A stretch of 64,000 nucleotides of DNA from NCBI RefSeq assembly GCF_937129525.1, contig NZ_CAKZNK010000087.1, positions 36,042 through 100,041 of the forward strand. Reading direction: 5' to 3'. Positions 44,469 to 52,559 of the stretch are shown here, piece after piece. The notes beneath the pieces are model-generated. The model was given only the letters and a program-made list of their open reading frames with translations. It made no database searches and was not told where the DNA came from. The stretch comes from an uncultured Chloroflexus sp. (lineage in GTDB: Bacteria > Chloroflexota > Chloroflexia > Chloroflexales > Chloroflexaceae). The position numbers and the translations under genes are program-made. Position 1 is the first letter of the stretch. Every line of letters begins with the position of its first letter.

Positions 44469-45731
44469 ATGTCCGCTCGCCGATACTGGTTCGTTTTTTT
44501 CGCTGGCCTTCTCATCGCCGCGCTTACCGCCTGCGGTAATGGCAACGCTTCACCAACTGCCGCGCCCACCCAGGAGGCCGCTGCGCCAACCCGCACACCC
44601 AGACCTACCCGTCCGCCAGACCCGACCCCCTCTCCTCGCCCTACGGAACCCATATCTGCGCCAACCGCAGCGCCAACCAATCCGAGCAATCAGCTCGCCA
44701 TGGTTAAGATTGGCCCGCTGGAAACCTACTCACACTCAAGCGGAGTCTTTCGTCTCGATGTTCCCAACAATTGGACGCTGCAAGATAGCAGCACGAATGA
44801 CGAGTTGTTGCTTATCTGGACGGATCCCACCGGTAACGGCGCGATTCTAGTCAACATCTTCGAGGATAGCCGCAGCTACACCGATAGCCAGCTTGTTGAG
44901 CTACTGAACAATTTCCTCATCGACCGTTTCGGTCGTCAGCCCGATTTCTATTATGAAGACCCGCGCCCGCAAAGCGATGGTAGCCAGCTTGTAGTCTGGT
45001 CGTATACTGCTACCGCAGACAACAATGTGCAGGCAACCCTGCTGGGGAACAGCTTTGTCGAACAACGTGGTGATAAGATTTCAATCCTGACCACGCTGGT
45101 TCCCGAAGACCAGTTTGAGACATTGGTCAGCCGAACTGACGAGATTATCAATACCTACCGAATCAACACGAGCGCCTCAATCGGCGGCACCACGATCGGC
45201 AGCAACAATACCGGGGGCAGCGCAAGCAGCAGCGGACTGGCTCCGGTTGAGATCGGGCAATTACGCACCTATACCCATACATCGGGTGTGTTCCGCATTG
45301 ACATTCCGGTAAACTGGTCACTGACCGACAACAGCCGGCCCGGCGAATTGATTCTGGTCTGGACCGATCCCTCAAACAATGCGGCGCTGATTGTTGACAT
45401 CCTCGAAGACAACACTCAGTACAGCGATAACGAGCTGGTTGACAAGCTGGTCGCCTTCTTGCAAAGCTCGTTCGGCAATCAACCCGACTTCTTCTACGAG
45501 GATCCGCGCCCGCAAAGCGATGGTAGCATCCTGATTGTGTGGGGATACACTGCCACTGCGTCTAATAATGTGCAGGCATCAATGCTGGGCAACAGCTTCA
45601 TTGAGCAGCGCGGTAACAAGCTTTCGGTGTTGACAACCCTGGTGCCCGAAGACCAGTTTGATACGCTGGTCAGCCGGACAGATGAAATTATCAACACCTA
45701 TCGGATCGATACCAGCGCGCGCGTACCATAG
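44469..45731 (+). CDS. Lipoprotein with two tandem copies of a PsbP/DUF1795-like domain
   Basis: 420 residues; start ATG 44469 with AAGGAGG just upstream (a longer frame from 44409 lacks this). A lipobox LTAC is followed by a Thr/Pro-rich linker (about 25-70) and two homologous modules of about 150 residues. Each begins 'GPLETYSHSSGVFRLDVPNNW' or 'GQLRTYTHTSGVFRIDIPVNW', has 'FYEDPRPQSDGS', and ends 'LVPEDQF-TLVSRTDEIINTYRI'. The modules are separated by a Ser/Gly-rich stretch. Similar domains bind small ligands in photosynthetic and secreted proteins. Function unknown. Confidence 0.85.
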   Translation: MSARRYWFVFFAGLLIAALTACGNGNASPTAAPTQEAAAPTRTPRPTRPPDPTPSPRPTEPISAPTAAPTNPSNQLAMVKIGPLETYSHSSGVFRLDVPNNWTLQDSSTNDELLLIWTDPTGNGAILVNIFEDSRSYTDSQLVELLNNFLIDRFGRQPDFYYEDPRPQSDGSQLVVWSYTATADNNVQATLLGNSFVEQRGDKISILTTLVPEDQFETLVSRTDEIINTYRINTSASIGGTTIGSNNTGGSASSSGLAPVEIGQLRTYTHTSGVFRIDIPVNWSLTDNSRPGELILVWTDPSNNAALIVDILEDNTQYSDNELVDKLVAFLQSSFGNQPDFFYEDPRPQSDGSILIVWGYTATASNNVQASMLGNSFIEQRGNKLSVLTTLVPEDQFDTLVSRTDEIINTYRIDTSARVP

Positions 45732-45753
45732 GCGGTACGTTTCGTGAGCGGAG

Positions 45754-45781
45754 GATGGGGCGCGGTATACCGCGCCCCATC
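45754..45781 (+). terminator. 28-base perfect palindrome after the lipoprotein gene
   Basis: GATGGGGCGCGGTA directly followed by its complement TACCGCGCCCCATC. Likely a terminator of intrinsic type; no long T-run follows. The following spacer to 46152 (about 370 bases) shows no other feature. Confidence 0.6.
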
Positions 45782-46151
45782 GATGTGATCGGCCCAACCA
45801 GTGGCGCATAACCATCGGTTTCTGATGATCATCAGAAACTGCGACATCCTCGATGCGCGCAAGCGACTCGATAAGCCGGGTTGCCGGTCTTCAACCTGAC
45901 CTTGCGCGCTTCGCGCCTCTTTTCCCTCACTTCCTCTACTACCATAAAGATCGATGTTCTTCCTGAACACGCGGCTGCAAAAAGTGCTGTAAAGCTCTTA
46001 CCCTGGAAAACAAGTCACCCGGCTCATTGGGGCAATAGCCCACATCTTGTTCGCGCCACCTTTTCCAATCCGTTCCAAGCGATTCGATTGTGCGTTCACC
46101 TCCAACGCTCTTCGCTACAATCTGCTCTACCTGCGCGGAAAGGAAACACTC

Positions 46152-48326
46152 ATGACCATCTGCGCCACCATTTCCAGGGTTGCTTTCATCGCGCTATTGA
46201 CAGGGACGATACTGGCGCTGGCGCCGATCACCACTGCCACGTTGTCAACCGCTGATCTCATGCCGCTCAGCACAGCCATCTTCACCAGGCCCGGCTCAAT
46301 TGAGGCTATGACGCCACTCTCTGATAACCGTATCCTGGTAGCCGGACATTTTACCGTCATTGGCAATAGCGTGACTCCGTACAGTCTGGCGATCATTCGT
46401 GGTGATGGATCGGTTGAGTCAGTATTGCCATTCGAGCAAGACCTGATTGTCAATAACATTACTGACATTGCTGTCCAACCCGATGGCAAAATCCTGCTGG
46501 CCGGCATGTTCAAGTGGAATACTATCAATCACTTCTTACTGCGCCTCCACGCTGATGGGCGCATCGATCAACCATTTCTAGCGGCTACCACAGGCATTTT
46601 TGGCAATATTTACACCGTGTTGTTCGACAATAACAAACTATTGATTGGCGGAAACTTCTATAACCCGACGCCATACCTGGCCCGCCTGAACCTCGATGGC
46701 ACTCCTGATCCATCATTTACGCCAGCTACCGGACCTAATGGCATCGTCTACGATATTGCCCGCCAGAGTAACGGACAATATGTGATTGCAGGTAGTTTCA
46801 GCACATACAACGGAGTCGGACAAGTCGGCATGGCCCGGCTTCAGGCCAATGGTGCGCTTGACACCAGCTTCGTGCCCGGTGGATCTCGCCCCATGCGGCG
46901 AGTAGCCATACTCAACGATGGCACCGTCATAGTTGGTGGCGAAGACATCTGCAACGATCGGTCATTTGAGTGGTATACAGTCAGTGGCGCAGCCAGGCCA
47001 CTACCCGATTGGCCTTCACCATCTCTGTTTGAATCAATCACAGCATTCTTGCCGCTACCCGATGGCGGTTTTCTGGTCGGCGGATGGTATTCCAACAATT
47101 GTATCAATGGAAATCCAACCCAACATCGAGGCGAAGTCTGGCGTTATGCAGCCAACGGCGCTTACCGCACAATGATAGGGCTAGGCGATCAATCCGACAT
47201 ACTGGCGCTGGCCATGCGCAGCGATGGCAATGTTATGGTCGGCGGCAAGAGTGAACCGCGATCCGCCAGTGCCATCGGGCTATTTAACGGGCTAACGTTA
47301 CTATCAGCGGCAAATAATGGCCTTGAACGAAATCCTGCGTTCAACCTGCTGGTCGGTGACGAAGCCACCATCTACGACCTCAGTCTCTACCCCGATGGTC
47401 GCATACTGGTTAGCGGTGATTTTAGTTACGTCAATGGCCAACCCCGCTTCGGTCTGGCGCGTTTGCTGGCCAATGGCCAGCTCGACGAAGGATTTGCGCC
47501 ATTAGCCAACCAGCCGGCTGGTTGGGTCAGCGTGGCGCTGGCATTGCCCGATGGTCGCGCAGTGATCGGCTGGGCCAACGGATTGTACGTCGTAGACCAG
47601 GCGCAACAGCTCACCAATATTTCGGCGTTGATCAACTACTTCTGGCCAACGTCACTACTCAGGCAACCTGATGGTCGGGTGCTGGTGGGCGCCAGTAGTG
47701 TGGTATACCGGTTAAATGCCGGTCTTAATGCAGTAGATTTCCAATATAACACGGACAATCGCGTGCGCGATCTGGCCTTCGATCCGGTGAGCGGTAAGCT
47801 GATCGTCGCAGGTGATTTTGGCGTGATCCGACTCAACAGTAATGGCACGCCAGACCCACAGTTTTCGGCCCCCACCTTTACCCGCGACGAATTACCGGCA
47901 ACCATCCGAAGCGTTGCGATCACCAGTGATGGGCATCTGCTGGTTGGCGGCAACTTTAACCAGGTGAATGGGGTAGCACGAACGGCATTGGCGCGTCTTG
48001 CCAGCTCTGGTTCGCTGGATACAACCTTTCCGGCGCCAACCGGCTTCCAGGTCGTTAACGACATATGCATTCAGCAGGCAACCGGAGCAATCTGGATTGG
48101 CGGAACGGCGCTGGCCAGACTGAGCGCCAGTGGCACCGATCGGATGACATTGAACTATCAGCCGTTTCAAAGCAACACCGACTCTCTCAACCGACTCATC
48201 TGCGCCGACACTCACCTGCAGTGGGTTGGCGGGCAGTTCGGCTTCATCGAGCAGCGCCCGTTCCACGGGGTCGTTCGCTATCTGAACGTTCACAGCCGCG
48301 TCTTCGTGCCCTTACTCACCCGATAA
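46152..48326 (+). CDS. Secreted delta-60-repeat beta-propeller protein
   Basis: 724 residues from ATG 46152 (GGAAAGGAA upstream; a start at 46047 is unlikely). A signal peptide (about 1-32) precedes at least eight copies of a repeat with the pattern 'xxVQPDGKILLAGxF', 'LARLNLDGTPDPSF', which is the delta-60 (TIGR02608) repeat, usually folded as a beta-propeller. Exported to the cell surface or medium. The repeat count and absence of a catalytic motif suggest binding rather than enzymatic action. Confidence 0.85.
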   Translation: MTICATISRVAFIALLTGTILALAPITTATLSTADLMPLSTAIFTRPGSIEAMTPLSDNRILVAGHFTVIGNSVTPYSLAIIRGDGSVESVLPFEQDLIVNNITDIAVQPDGKILLAGMFKWNTINHFLLRLHADGRIDQPFLAATTGIFGNIYTVLFDNNKLLIGGNFYNPTPYLARLNLDGTPDPSFTPATGPNGIVYDIARQSNGQYVIAGSFSTYNGVGQVGMARLQANGALDTSFVPGGSRPMRRVAILNDGTVIVGGEDICNDRSFEWYTVSGAARPLPDWPSPSLFESITAFLPLPDGGFLVGGWYSNNCINGNPTQHRGEVWRYAANGAYRTMIGLGDQSDILALAMRSDGNVMVGGKSEPRSASAIGLFNGLTLLSAANNGLERNPAFNLLVGDEATIYDLSLYPDGRILVSGDFSYVNGQPRFGLARLLANGQLDEGFAPLANQPAGWVSVALALPDGRAVIGWANGLYVVDQAQQLTNISALINYFWPTSLLRQPDGRVLVGASSVVYRLNAGLNAVDFQYNTDNRVRDLAFDPVSGKLIVAGDFGVIRLNSNGTPDPQFSAPTFTRDELPATIRSVAITSDGHLLVGGNFNQVNGVARTALARLASSGSLDTTFPAPTGFQVVNDICIQQATGAIWIGGTALARLSASGTDRMTLNYQPFQSNTDSLNRLICADTHLQWVGGQFGFIEQRPFHGVVRYLNVHSRVFVPLLTR

Positions 48327-48376
48327 TAGATGCAGATGACTTCCCTGGAGGCAGGTCAGCGTATCAATAACGAGAA

Positions 48377-48399
48377 GGGACGACGCAATGCGTCGCCCC
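48377..48399 (-). terminator. Weak terminator-like hairpin after the superoxide dismutase gene
   Basis: On the minus strand GGGG-CGACGC, a three-base loop and GCGTCG-TCCC with one mismatch, then TTCTCGTTATTG. Not a perfect intrinsic terminator. Confidence 0.4.
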
Positions 48400-48423
48400 G
48401 ATCCAAATCATGAGCGGTCAGCG

Positions 48424-49038
48424 CTAGCTCTTTGCCGCCGCGTAATGCTCGGCGACCTTTGCCCAATTCACCACGTTCCACCAGGCATCGACGTAAGCGG
48501 CTCGCTTGTACTGATACTTCAGGTAGTAAGCGTGCTCCCATACGTCGAGGCCGAGAATGGCGTGTTTGCCTTCCATCAGCGGATTATCCTGGTTGGGAGT
48601 GCTCATGATGCTGAGGCTACCATCTGGCGCAGCGATCAACCAGGCCCAGCCCGAACCAAACCGCCCCAATGCCGCTGCCTTAAACTTCTCTTTGAAAGCG
48701 TCAAAGCTGCCGAAGGCGGCATCGATGGCAGCAGCCAGTTCGCCATCGGGAGCGCCGCCGGCATTCGGCGCCATAATCTCCCAGAAGAAGGTGTGATTCC
48801 AGTGGCCGCCACCGTTGTTGCGCACCGCAGTGCGGATCGCTTCGGGGATGGCCTCGATATTGCTCAGCAACTCCTCAATGGTCTTGCCCTGCAAATCGGG
48901 ATAGTTGGCCAGCGCGTTGTTTAAATTGGTAACATAGGTCTGATGATGATTATCGTGATGATAATGCATCGTCGCTTCGTCAATGTGCGGCTCAAGCGCG
49001 TTGTAGTCGTAGGGCAACGGCGGAACTTCGAATGCCAT
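48424..49038 (-). CDS. sodA: Fe/Mn superoxide dismutase
   Basis: 204 residues from ATG 49038, chosen because GGAGG lies six bases upstream (an ATG at 49062 adds eight residues). The metal ligands His-His-Asp-His are in '[12 protein letters not shown]', '[13 protein letters not shown]' and '[12 protein letters not shown]'. '[10 protein letters not shown]' and 'GSGWAWL' are family signatures. Removes superoxide in the cytoplasm. Whether Fe or Mn is used cannot be decided here; 'sodA' is used as a working symbol. Confidence 0.95.
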   Translation of the reverse strand: MAFEVPPLPYDYNALEPHIDEATMHYHHDNHHQTYVTNLNNALANYPDLQGKTIEELLSNIEAIPEAIRTAVRNNGGGHWNHTFFWEIMAPNAGGAPDGELAAAIDAAFGSFDAFKEKFKAAALGRFGSGWAWLIAAPDGSLSIMSTPNQDNPLMEGKHAILGLDVWEHAYYLKYQYKRAAYVDAWWNVVNWAKVAEHYAAAKS

Positions 49039-49130
49039 GAGAGACCTCCGTGGCAATTTCAAACAATGACGGCCACCTCTGGCCGTCTCTGGTTTGTACT
49101 GTTATTGTACCGCGAATTATCAAAATGATG

Positions 49131-49763
49131 CTAGGCTGGAATACGATAACGGCAGCAATGACCGCCTTCTGCGATGGTCATATCGCGTTCGATCGGCGTT
49201 GCCAGCAGCTCTTCGTATAAACGAAGCTCTTGATCACACATCTGCGGATAACGGCGCGCCACACAATCAAAAGGACAGTTGTATTGCGCCATGATCAGAT
49301 CGCCATTGTCGAGCTGCTCGCATTCGCACATATACCCCTGATCGGCCAGTCGCTCGGCCAACGCGGCAACCTGCGCTGCTCGTGGCTTGCCGGACAGTTG
49401 CGGAGCAAGCTCGGCGCTTAGGGTCTTGCGCCGCTGCTCTAACACCGCGCCTATCGCTGCTTCCCCACCTACCGAGGCAACACTTTCGATCAGCTCACAG
49501 ACTAACCGTTCGTAATGCTTGGGAAAGAATGCTTCCGCTCGTTCGGTCAGCGCGTAGAGGTGGGCTGGCCGGCCAACATTCCGGCGCAGACCGCAGATAT
49601 AGACTAATCCCTCTCGCTCAAGAGCGGTGAGGTGTTGGCGAATGCCAACCGCGCCAATATCGAGTGCGGCGCTGAGTTCGACCGCGCTCATCTGGCCATG
49701 TCGACGCAGCAACTGTAAGATACTGCGCCGGGTTGCTCCCTGGGCTCTGCGCTCCACTTTCAT
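49131..49763 (-). CDS. sufR: SufR-like iron-sulfur-sensing transcriptional regulator
   Basis: About 211 residues from ATG 49763 (a GTG at 49778 is also in frame). Residues 5-70 are a winged helix-turn-helix ('SILQLLRRHGQMSAVELSAALDIGAVGIRQHLTALEREGLVY'). The C-terminal part has the conserved cysteines 'YNCPFDCVARRYPQMCDQEL' and 'GGHCCRYRI', the pattern of cyanobacterial and actinobacterial SufR, which hold an Fe-S cluster and repress suf genes. It lies divergent from mrp, an Fe-S-linked ATPase. Its own promoter carries an inverted repeat, so it is likely autoregulated. Confidence 0.8.
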   Translation of the reverse strand: MKVERRAQGATRRSILQLLRRHGQMSAVELSAALDIGAVGIRQHLTALEREGLVYICGLRRNVGRPAHLYALTERAEAFFPKHYERLVCELIESVASVGGEAAIGAVLEQRRKTLSAELAPQLSGKPRAAQVAALAERLADQGYMCECEQLDNGDLIMAQYNCPFDCVARRYPQMCDQELRLYEELLATPIERDMTIAEGGHCCRYRIPA

Positions 49764-49815
49764 TGCCGGCTTCACCACTTTACGAATTTTGACCTATTAA
49801 TACAGCCTTAGTGTG

Positions 49816-49844
49816 AGTATAGCAACCGCGCTATACCCTGTCAA
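49816..49844 (-). promoter_or_regulatory. Promoter with internal inverted repeat for the SufR-like gene
   Basis: On the minus strand TTGACA (49844-49839), 17 bases, TATACT (49821-49816) form a consensus promoter. The spacer and -10 carry GTATAGC-N6-GCTATAC (49817-49836), well placed for a repressor. Confidence 0.75.
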
Positions 49845-49876
49845 GCAACATAATTGCAGTCTCGGACTTTAATAAT

Positions 49877-49905
49877 ATTTTGCTTTCTTAATTCTCTGGT
49901 ATAAT
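49877..49905 (+). promoter_or_regulatory. Extended -10 promoter of mrp
   Basis: TGG-TATAAT (TATAAT at 49900-49905) is an extended -10; the -35 region ATTTTG is weak. The -10 overlaps an in-frame ATG at 49904, which is thus not the real start. Confidence 0.65.
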
Positions 49906-49942
49906 GAAAGAGACGCGCAAACAGGCAGATGGAGTAAAACGC

Positions 49943-51037
49943 ATGGGTCTCTTTTCAGGCAACCAATCGGCGCAGGTAACGGAAGAGCAGATTTTGGCGG
50001 CGCTCCGCCAGGTGCAAGAACCCGAGTTGGGCGGCGATCTGGTCTCGCGCCAGATGGTGAAGCATATTGCAATTTGTGATGGGATTGTCCGCTGTACTAT
50101 CGAGCTGACCACACCGGCTTGCCCGCTTAAAGATCAGATCCGCACCGAGGTTGAAACGGCAGTGCGCGCCGTCCCCGGTGTGAAAGAGGTGAATGTTGAG
50201 TTTACCGCCAATGTGCGCCGGCCCGCCGGTATCCCTGAACAGGCCGCCATTCCCGGCGTTGCCAATGTGATCGCAGTTGCTGCCGGTAAAGGTGGTGTCG
50301 GCAAGAGCACGATTGCCGCCAATCTGGCTGTAGCGCTGGCCCAGATGGGCGCTCAAGTAGGTCTGCTCGACGCTGATGTCTTCGGGCCGAGCTTGCCACT
50401 GATGTTAGGCGCGCGTGGCCAACCGATGGCGGTCAGCGATGAACATGGCCAGCCGCTAATGCTTCCGCTAACGAACCACGGCATCAAAGTGATGTCGGTC
50501 GGTTTTTTGATCGATGAGTCGCAACCGGTGATCTGGCGCGGCCCAATGGTGAGTCAGTTGCTGCGTCAGTTCCTCTATCAGGTCGCGTGGGCGCCGCTCG
50601 ATTACCTGATTATCGATATGCCGCCCGGCACCGGTGATGTGGCTTTGACCCTGGCCCAGAGCCTGCCGCTTACCGGCGCACTCATCGTGACGACACCGCA
50701 ACAGGTAGCGACAATCGATGTCGTCAAAGCTATGGAGATGTTTCGCAAAGTGAACGTGCCGTTGCTCGGTATCGTCGAGAACATGGCCTATTTTATCGCC
50801 CCCGACACCGGCAAGCGTTACGACATCTTTGGCAGCGGCGGCGCCGAACGACTGGCGCGTCAGCTTGGCGTTCCCGTGCTTGGTCAGATCCCGCTCGGCA
50901 TGAGCGTCCGTGAAGGCGGCGATAGCGGTCAACCGGCAGTGATCAGCGATGCGCCTGATGCCTATGCCGATCTCTTCCGTGAACTGGCCCGGCAGGTCGC
51001 GGCTCGCATTTCCGTGCTGCAATACGCCACGACGTAA
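49943..51037 (+). CDS. mrp: Mrp/ApbC-type P-loop ATPase with N-terminal DUF59 (MIP18) domain
   Basis: 364 residues from ATG 49943, which has GGAG upstream; an in-frame ATG at 49904 lies inside the -10 element. DUF59 domain (about 12-90) with 'TTPACPLKDQIRTEVETAV', then a ParA/MinD-type ATPase with GKGGVGKST at 115-123, 'LLDADVFGPSLPLML' and 'LIIDMPPGTGD'. In the family it carries or inserts Fe-S clusters. The cluster-binding CxxC of many relatives is missing: the segment reads 'YFIAPDTGKRYDIFG'. Lies divergent from the SufR-like regulator. Confidence 0.9.
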   Translation: MGLFSGNQSAQVTEEQILAALRQVQEPELGGDLVSRQMVKHIAICDGIVRCTIELTTPACPLKDQIRTEVETAVRAVPGVKEVNVEFTANVRRPAGIPEQAAIPGVANVIAVAAGKGGVGKSTIAANLAVALAQMGAQVGLLDADVFGPSLPLMLGARGQPMAVSDEHGQPLMLPLTNHGIKVMSVGFLIDESQPVIWRGPMVSQLLRQFLYQVAWAPLDYLIIDMPPGTGDVALTLAQSLPLTGALIVTTPQQVATIDVVKAMEMFRKVNVPLLGIVENMAYFIAPDTGKRYDIFGSGGAERLARQLGVPVLGQIPLGMSVREGGDSGQPAVISDAPDAYADLFRELARQVAARISVLQYATT

Positions 51038-51049
51038 ATTGACCGCACC

Positions 51050-51108
51050 GGCGCAAAGTCCTTCTCGTTCGGCATTCTAGCCACTACGTCTCGCCAGGAC
51101 TTTGCGCC
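51050..51108 (+). terminator. 13-base inverted repeat between mrp and moaA
   Basis: GGCGCAAAGTCCT (51050-51062) and AGGACTTTGCGCC (51096-51108) are exact complements across a 33-base loop. Could be a terminator for mrp or a folded leader of moaA; it does not match the Moco riboswitch. Confidence 0.5.
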
Positions 51109-51146
51109 ACCCAGGGTATCGCTGTTTTGCACGATGAGGTGTGTTC

Positions 51147-52208
51147 ATGGCTGCTAGACCGCTCTCCGGCACCACGCCGATCATCTTCTACGATCCGGTG
51201 CGTCATCCACGCTACCCGACCGACACCCCTGCCCTTGATCAGTATGGCCGTCGGATCGATTATCTGCGCGTCTCGCTGACCGATCGCTGCAATATGCGTT
51301 GCGTCTACTGCATGCCGGCGGTCGGTGTGCAATTCGCTCCCCGACCTGAATTGCTCACCAACGATGAGCTGTTGCTCGTTATCCACGCTGCAGCCCGGGC
51401 CGGATTTCGTAAGCTCCGCCTGACCGGCGGCGAACCGACCCTGCGCCACGATTTGGTGAATCTGGTGCGTGAACTCAAACGGATCCCCGGTATCGAGCAT
51501 ATTGCTATGACAACCAATGCGCTGCGCCTGCGCAAGCTGGCCCAACCACTGCGCGACGCCGGCCTTGATCGGGTGAATATCAGCATCGATACACTCGATC
51601 CGGTAAAGTTTCGCATGATAACCCGTGGTGGCAGCCTCGATGAGGTGTGGGCCGGCATCGAGGCCGCAGATGCTGCCGGCTTGCATCCGATCAAGCTCAA
51701 CGCTGTCGTGGTGCGCGGGATGAATGATGAAGAGGTGGTGCGACTGGCTGGCTTGACGCTGGAACGTCCCTGGGAGTTTCGCTTTATCGAGGTCATGCCG
51801 CTTACCGGTGTGGCCGGCCTGGCCGAAGAGGGGATCGTATCGAGCGCCGAGCTGATGGCCCGCCTCGAACAACACTATGGGCCGCTGGAAGAGATCGGTC
51901 ACGCGCCAAGTGATCCCGCCCGCACATACCGCTTGCCCGGCGCTAAAGGCGTCATTGGCTTCATCTCCAGTGTCAGCGATCCCTTCTGCGCCACCTGCAA
52001 CCGGATGCGGCTCACCGCCGATGGCCGCCTGCATCTATGCCTGCTGCGCGACGATGAGGTCGATCTTCGCGCCGCAGTGCGCAGCGGCGCCACCGTCGAT
52101 CAGATTGAACAGATCATCCGCCACGCGGTGTACATCAAACCCTGGGGTCACGGCCTCCCCGCCGGTGTTAAGCCGACGCTGCGCGGAATGTCAGAACTGG
52201 GAGGTTGA
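51147..52208 (+). CDS. moaA: GTP 3',8-cyclase MoaA
   Basis: 353 residues from ATG 51147 (GAGG upstream; the GTG at 51141 is less likely). Radical SAM domain with CxxxCxxC (C48, C52, C55), GGEPTL and 'SIDTLDPVKF'. A second cluster is held by 'FCATCNRMRLTADGRLHLC' near the C-terminus, which also ends in Gly-Gly as usual for MoaA. Makes the 3',8-cyclo-GTP that leads to molybdopterin. No other moa/moe genes are in the window. Confidence 0.95.
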   Translation: MAARPLSGTTPIIFYDPVRHPRYPTDTPALDQYGRRIDYLRVSLTDRCNMRCVYCMPAVGVQFAPRPELLTNDELLLVIHAAARAGFRKLRLTGGEPTLRHDLVNLVRELKRIPGIEHIAMTTNALRLRKLAQPLRDAGLDRVNISIDTLDPVKFRMITRGGSLDEVWAGIEAADAAGLHPIKLNAVVVRGMNDEEVVRLAGLTLERPWEFRFIEVMPLTGVAGLAEEGIVSSAELMARLEQHYGPLEEIGHAPSDPARTYRLPGAKGVIGFISSVSDPFCATCNRMRLTADGRLHLCLLRDDEVDLRAAVRSGATVDQIEQIIRHAVYIKPWGHGLPAGVKPTLRGMSELGG

Positions 52209-52559
52209 TTGCTTTGACGGTGGCGAAGATTTCGGTAAGCGTTGATCTGGCTCTCACCGCCAAACTGGTGGTGAACAGTTGACCGTTGCCATCCTGGTGA
52301 GAGTGTCTTCGTCGGGATCATCATTCCCCAACGATAGATCATCGGTATCGTCAAAGCGCTCGGGTCAACTCTTAAAGATATTCTTGCACCCGTCGTTCAT
52401 GATGGTTGTCGTAGTATTCCCCGGCTGCAATTTCCAACATCTCTCTAACGTTCAAAGACCGAATAAGTGATTACAATGCATGCTAGCGCATTATGTTGCG
52501 CTTGACGAGACATGTTTCCGTCAAGCTCGATCGGCTTTTAGCTTCAGCGAGGGAGGGCT
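52209..52559. other. Spacer between moaA and htpG
   Basis: Shows a 9-base hairpin with a three-base loop (TCACCGCCA/TGGTGGTGA, 52254-52274) and an inverted repeat GCTTGACG-N11-CGTCAAGC (52500-52526) about 40 bases before htpG. The latter could be a heat-shock operator; it is not CIRCE. No gene. Confidence 0.45.
52500..52526 (+). promoter_or_regulatory. Inverted repeat upstream of htpG, candidate operator
   Basis: GCTTGACG and CGTCAAGC separated by 11 bases; 33 bases before the start codon. Size and position fit a repressor site, but no known heat-shock element was recognised. Confidence 0.4.

Noticed and set aside
49904..49943. N-terminal extension of Mrp
   Set aside because: The upstream ATG lies inside the -10 element, so it cannot be transcribed as a start.
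51050..51108. Moco riboswitch before moaA
   Set aside because: Only one simple stem and none of the conserved loops of that riboswitch.
51084..52034. Long minus-strand open frame opposite moaA
   Set aside because: Complement of a well supported gene, no recognisable protein features.
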